Shown here piece by piece: positions 9,779 to 14,111 of a stretch of 14,111 nt of DNA. Numbering within the stretch: position 1 is the first letter of the stretch; the number at the start of each line of letters is the position of its first letter. Below the pieces are notes generated by a model. The model had not been told where the DNA came from and did not search any database. It worked only from the letters and a program-made list of their open reading frames with translations. Source of the DNA: Spirogloea muscicola (taxonomy: Eukaryota; Streptophyta; Zygnematophyceae; Spirogloeales; Spirogloeaceae); the NCBI GenBank assembly GCA_009602725.1, contig WELB01000276.1, positions 23,153 to 37,263 on the forward strand, read 5' to 3'. Made by a program: the position numbers and the translations under genes.

Positions 9779-12700
9779 TCATGCTGCAAGATAACTCTGA
9801 GCAGGCACACTTGTATCACAGCCTTTCTCAAGTGAAACCAGACAAGGAGGACAGCCAGGAAGGAATGACCATGCTGTACCAGCTACAGGAAGGGACTTCT
9901 CGACGTCCTCCTTGTCTGCGCCTGCTGCCGGGGCCTCCCAAGGTGGGCTCCCAGGGCAACGCCTGGCAATAGTCACAGTGGAACTCCCACGACTCTCGCG
10001 GCTCATGCTTTGGAGTGCTGCTCCTTGCGCATCCTCGCCAACTTTGTCCTGTGGCAGTCCGGCGGCTTGAGAGAGCACAGCCACTGGCCTCCGCGCTCGG
10101 CGGCCACCCTGTCGCCGCCGCCACCGCCAAGTCCTGCGGCCGTCTTGCTCCTCGCCGCCCTCGCTTCCGCTCTCCGAGCTGGTGGCAGCTCCGACCACAT
10201 CATCGGCCAACGGTGGCAGTCCCGCAGGCGTCGTGTCAGAGAGGTGGCCACCATTAGCTGCGCTCAGCCTGTGGCCGTCAGCCCCTAAGGCTGGTGCCAC
10301 GGCCTCCCTGCCTTTCGGGTTTCCCTTCTTGACGACGTTCTCCATGGAGGCTGAAGGCTTGCTCGCGCGCCCTTGTCCCTCATCACCATTGCCGCCGCCT
10401 CCTCCCTCCTCATCCTCCGCCCTCCTCTCCTCTTGCCTCCGCTGCCGACGTTTCTTCTTGCGCTCGGCGCCCGTGAGGAGCTTCATGGCTGCAAAGAGCT
10501 TCACTATGGGGCTCAAGAACATGCGCTGCACGTCCGCCGCCACCACGGCGGCGCCAATGCCCAGGATGGCGACAAGCGCCAGTGTGAGGTACAGATTGTC
10601 CCGAATCTCCTTGGTGACTGCCTCAGAGTCGTCAACGATGGCAAATGTGTCACAGTCAGAGGAGTGGTAGGCGGCCTCCGGCGAGGAGGGGCAGGCGTAG
10701 CGTGAGTCATCCACGCCCCCCAGCTCCGCAGCGCAGAGCGGCGACAGGACGGTGCCATCAGCAAGTGGCTGCAGGGCTGTCACGTTGTTGACACCGGGCG
10801 TGCTGCGGGGCGCGACGACAAACAGCCACCACTCCCGCAGGTAGTGAAGCTTCTGCGGGCTGATGGTGGAGCGGCCGCACGTGAGGGCTTCCACCTCTGC
10901 CGCCTGCACAACGCGGCCGCCGATCTTGAGGTAGACAAGGCTCTGGCCCTGCGTCTTCACGTACGCGACGTAGAGAGAAAGGAAGCCGGCGACCGCCGCC
11001 GTCGAGTTTGCCGGCATCGTTGCAGCATACGCCAACGCGCCGTCGTGCACCGAAGCCTCGCCCAGGCGGCACGGCAGGATGACGATCGCGAAGATGACGA
11101 GGAGCATGAGCATGAGGATGACGCGGCCCACGATGAACTCCACAATCGCAATGCCAATCTGGCTGCCAGACGGCAGGAACACGGACAGGAACTCCGTCAA
11201 GCCAACTGCAGCCGCAGCTGCAGCGTCAGCGCTCTCCATTCCCCCACCCTTGCCATTGCCACCCTCCCCGTCCTTGGTGCCAATGGCCTCCAGGTTCGGC
11301 GCCTGCGCTCCCACCTCGGCGACCATCTCATCCTCCTCGGAGCTCAGGCCAGAGTCGGAGAGCTCCAGGCGAAGGGGGACGACCAGTTTGATGGGCTTGG
11401 GTACACAGCGCCGGAAGACGCGCCACGCGTACTTGGCGCAGCGCTTGAAGAACCGCAGCGTGTGCGGCACAACTTGGAACTGCTGCCCCAGCTGGCTGCC
11501 TGTGCGAGCCGCCCTGGCCACCAACAACCATCAGAAAATCAGCAATTCGAGCCGTCACAAAGGCAAGGATGTGGAGCTATACAATCATCTTATCAGATTA
11601 TCAAATTCAAGCTTGAGGGTAGAAGTCTCTAATCATATTGGCAAAGTGGAGACTCAAATTGGAAGAGGCAAGTTTAGGGAGGCTTAAGTAGCAAGATGCT
11701 CAAGGAGCACCACAGGTAAAGAAGGCCCGTCCCATAACCTGCAGCTAAGCTCCGGGACGAGAGCATGAAGAGCGAACCTTGCAGCTCGAGCGATGACGAG
11801 GATGCTGAAGTCGGCCTGACCGAGCCAGGTGGACCAGGACACGCGCGGCAGGATGGGCAGGTAGAAGAACAGCCCCACGATGGCAATCACATCCATGAAG
11901 AATATGGTGGTGAACAGGTAGTTCCATCTCTTCACAACAGCCAATCCCAGGATCTCCAGTAGGAAGATGAACATGCAAAAAATCGCCACGCCACTACATG
12001 CAGCAGGAGCCGCTGCAACGGTCAGAGCAAGCGGCATGATGCAATGGCGAGAGCAAGCTGGGGCAGTAAGACTTTGCCTGTTCATCTCACACACTCTTCA
12101 TCTCATGCTGAATCCAAATCTGTGAAGCAGAGCTAGTGGTGCCAAGAAGAGTGGTGTCAATAACGAAGCACTATTAACCACGGTGCCCATGATCTGCCAG
12201 CAGGTTGTGCATGCCCAACTCAAAAAGACCTTTCCCAAGTAAGGCGGATGTTGCTAGCTATGTTCTAATCAGGGGAACGAAGTATGTCTGCATATAAGGC
12301 GTTCAGAACGTGGACCTCAGCACGGGGTCCCAGTTCTTTGAGAGCTTGAGAAGTGCAATGTCCGAGCCGAAGAGCGTGAAGAGTGTGGCAAGTGTGAGGA
12401 TGATTCCAAAGCCCATGGAGTTGAGGAGGCGTGCCAGGAACCGCTGGTCTGTCTCCAGGATTGTGACCAAGGTGCGGCAGTGCTCGCCAAGCACGCCATT
12501 GTCCACCGCAGTCAGCAGCACGCTGAAGGTCCTGCGGCGGCAAAGTCAGACGAAGCGTGCAGCTAAGTACTCTCGCACAACGTTTGAGAACGTTTGCAAG
12601 CCCGTGATTCCTAATTTGTCAGTGAGTGATCCCACACCCTAGAGACTACTGTTTGCTCTGCAACTTCGGCTTAGAATTAGAAATGCTAAAGACGTAATCC

Positions 12701-14111
12701 TATCCTGAGCCAAAACCTTGAAATCCCATTTCTTTGAGCCTCATAACCTTGAGCCTTGAACCCTAAACCATCAGCTCTTGACCTCCCACCATGCAACCGC
12801 GGGGACCAAGCGACGCCGTCTCAAGCTTATCGTAAGCTGCAACGGGCTTTGTAGAAGCTGGATCTGCTGTTGTCAGCCAGCATAGACTGTACAATCTGCA
12901 CAATCTAAACTACGATCCAATATCCAAATCCAGTGGGTCAACCCCAAATCCACCCGGGTCAACCCCAAATTGTCTTCATTCAACCTTCAATGGTTCTCCT
13001 CTGATCAGCTGCAGTTGCTGCAGTCAGCTGCATCAGCTGAATAGACTGGGACAGATGGACATAAGCATCAGGGAGATGACTGTCAGCTGCACTGAATGCA
13101 TAGAGATGAGCTGATGGCATCGGTCGTAGGGCGCAAGCCTTAGCGTGGTGCAGGGTGGCAGCAGACCTGCGGCCCTGGTAGCCTTTGCCCTCGGCAATCT
13201 GCACCGTGATGCTCTTGCTGTACTCGCCGTGCTCAAAGTGCAGCTTCCCAGCCGCTGCAAAGTAGTCCTGTCCGGCCCTGCGCTCGCGGCGGCAGCAACG
13301 GCAAGTCGTGGCAGGCAGCTGCATGTCAAGGCAGGCTCCTAGCCATGAGCTGCCACGCAGCGCCGAAATGGGCACAGTGAGGTGCCTGCCGAGTACCTTG
13401 CGCCGCGTCCGTCCACGGTTCTGTAGTGCACTGTGGCCTCGGCGGCGCCGCCGCCAGTGCGCAGCACGTTAATCTGGAGGGAGCACCGCAGGACCACCGG
13501 GGCATGCATCAAGTCCACGAGGTCTTACCAGGGTTTGACGGCCTGCTCAATGCCTGTGGGCATAGATAAGATCGCCCCTCAATGAAGGACTTACGAGAGA
13601 TTGTATGTTACTTACTGTCAACTTCTCCAAACACAATCTCCTGAGTTCCAACAAATGTAACTATGTCTGCTAACATGTGGTGCTTAGCCATCAAAATCGA
13701 ATCCCCTTGAGTGAGCAAGACCAGGAGCACAAATTCTACATCGGTAAGGACGATTGTTCCGTTACGGACTAAGAACACACCAGACTCTCCCTTTGGTGCC
13801 TCGTCTGCGGTATAAGTAGAAGAAGGAGCTATTGTAACACCTTAATTGTAATATTCAAGTGTAAGTGCCACCTGACGCCACGCTCAGACTGGGCCAGGAA
13901 GCGTCTCGGCAGCAATCGAGAGCCATGGCTGGTCGTTGCTGCGATGGCGGCACCCACCTGGACGCTGGCGTCCTTGGCCTCGGCCACGGAGCAGACGGTG
14001 GAGGCGACGGCGAAGACGCCCTCGCCGTCCTCCGCGGGCCAGCTGCCGCCCGCGCCCACGCTGCGCAGCAGCCGCCGCCAGGCCTCGTCCTCCGCCCGCC
14101 GGCCGCCGCCG
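9779..14111 (-). CDS. Calx-beta domain fused to a voltage-sensor-like membrane protein, 5' partial
   Basis: Exons: 14111-13958 (open to the window edge), 13473-13397, 13277-13167, 12531-12316, 11993-11778 and 11513-9779. All five junctions match in phase with GT-AG sites, giving about 835 residues. Exons 1 to 4 build a Calx-beta domain, a calcium-binding fold known from Na/Ca exchangers: VSVAEA-like start, VLRTGGG, VHYRTVDG, AGQDYF, FEHGEYSKSITVQI, then TFSVLL. Exon 4 continues straight into a hydrophobic S1-like helix (IILTLATLFTLFG). Exon 5 carries S2 and S3 (CMFIFLLEILGL; FFMDVIAIVGLFFYLPIL). The exon 5/6 join makes the S4-like RAARAARTG. Exon 6 has one membrane helix (about 11073-11132), a loop of about 157 residues with four Cys and two N-glycosylation sequons, a second helix (about 10545-10600), and a HAMP-like SPIVKLFAAM. 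A KKKRRQRRQ basic stretch and a low-complexity tail follow. Probably a calcium- or voltage-responsive membrane sensor. I found no pore or catalytic domain; the real 3' end may differ. Confidence 0.82.
11514..11777 (-). other. Intron 5 of the Calx-beta/voltage-sensor gene, inside S4
   Basis: The donor GCAAG|GTTCGC and acceptor GGCCAG|GGCGG, both splitting an AGG codon after its second base, interrupt the S4-like helix. Only the spliced product gives the regular R-A-A-R-A-A-R spacing. The intron is AT-richer than its exons and holds nothing else that I can see. Confidence 0.8.
11994..12315 (-). other. Intron 4 of the Calx-beta/voltage-sensor gene
   Basis: A 322-base intron between S1 and S2, from CTGAG|GTCCAC to CATGTAG|TGG. 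The phase-2 join gives NWDPVLSGVAIFCM. No other feature seen. Confidence 0.75.
12532..13166 (-). other. Intron 3 of the Calx-beta/voltage-sensor gene, repeat-bearing
   Basis: A 635-base intron from CGCAG|GTCTGC to CGCCGCAG|GACC. It holds CCTTGA-rich simple sequence around 12712-12785, a two-copy minisatellite at 12930-12970 and a CAGCTG/TGCAG-rich patch around 13006-13040. No RNA gene or mobile element recognised. Confidence 0.75.
12930..12970. repeat. About 20-bp minisatellite, two copies
   Basis: CCAGTGGGTCAACCCCAAAT at 12930-12949 is followed by a 21-base copy at 12950-12970 that differs only in the bases between CCA and GGGTCAA. Both copies share GGGTCAACCCCAAAT exactly. It lies in intron 3 of the Calx-beta gene. 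Confidence 0.88.
13474..13957 (-). other. Intron 1 (in window) of the Calx-beta gene, host of the nad7 insert
   Basis: Donor CAG|GTGGGT at 13957 and acceptor CCTCCAG at 13480-13474. Both flanking exons are in phase 0, and their join gives DASVQINVLRTGGG, an unbroken Calx-beta strand. The outer parts of the intron are GC-rich like its neighbours, and the middle is the AT-richer nad7 fragment. Without the insert the intron would be about 230 bases, a usual size here. Confidence 0.8.
13608..13861 (-). pseudogene. nad7: Nuclear insert of mitochondrial nad7 (complex I 49-kDa subunit) C-terminus, broken
   Basis: This matches the C-terminal end of NADH dehydrogenase subunit 7 (NDUFS2/NuoD family), which helps build the quinone-binding site of complex I. 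Reading from 13842 down to the stop TAA at 13610-13608, one frame gives VTIAPSSTYTADEAPKG then GVFLV. A second frame gives NRPYRCRICAPGLAHSRG. The first frame then resumes with HMLADIVTFVGTQEIVFGEVD. A one-base loss near 13754-13759 and a one-base gain near 13686-13690 account for the two switches. Upstream (13842-13861) weaker similarity continues with a further one-base loss and a stop where Glu is expected. Codons are A/T-ending, unlike the GC-rich exons around it. It sits wholly inside the intron at 13957-13474 and cannot join the host protein in phase. A decayed NUMT is the best reading; a sequencing-damaged nuclear nad7 exon is the alternative. Confidence 0.85.

Noticed and set aside
10182-10670. 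Long + strand frames antisense to the voltage-sensor gene, including 10844-11632
   Set aside because: These are shadows of the GC-rich coding exon on the other strand, with composition-driven repeats and no motif.
13501-13620. A possible extra coding exon (GIEQAVKPW) after the nad7 piece, using GACA|GTAAGT and CCACAG
   Set aside because: The next join would create a TGA in frame, and nad7 simply ends at TAA two codons after GEVD. Splicing the outer exons directly in phase 0 explains everything.

Overview
The window is eukaryotic nuclear DNA, most likely from a green alga (Chlorophyta). The genes are split into many short exons with GT-AG introns of roughly 100 to 1150 bases. Coding exons are GC-rich, alanine codons run in GCC/GCG tracts, and one protein carries a Calx-beta plus voltage-sensor arrangement. 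A decayed piece of a mitochondrial nad7 gene lies in an intron. That suggests a lineage whose mitochondrial genome still carries nad7, such as a trebouxiophyte rather than a Chlamydomonas-type alga. The species assignment is inference.

Left third, + strand (1 to about 4588): a MutY/MUTYH adenine DNA glycosylase gene, cut off at its 5' end by the window edge. I could stitch seven exons with matching splice phases. They give the catalytic Glu, the helix-hairpin-helix, the catalytic Asp, the four-cysteine iron-sulfur motif and the C-terminal MutT-like 8-oxoG recognition domain with its FSH loop.

Middle, - strand (9670 to 4680): a twelve-exon gene for a protein of about 994 residues that I do not recognise. 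It has helical N- and C-terminal regions and two or three hydrophobic segments in the middle. Eleven exon junctions were checked; ten agree in phase with good splice sites. This gene and the MutY gene converge tail to tail, with about 90 bases between their stop codons.

Right third, - strand (beyond 14111 to 9779): a six-exon gene, cut off at its 5' end by the window edge. It encodes a Calx-beta domain joined directly to a four-helix voltage-sensor-like domain (S1 to S4). A two-helix membrane unit with a roughly 160-residue non-cytosolic loop follows, then a HAMP-like stretch and a long low-complexity tail. Its first complete intron contains the nad7 fragment (nuclear mitochondrial DNA, NUMT), recognisable despite opposing frameshifts.

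No tRNA, rRNA, CRISPR array, insertion sequence or bacterial operon structure was seen. The remaining sequence is introns, short spacers and two small tandem repeats.
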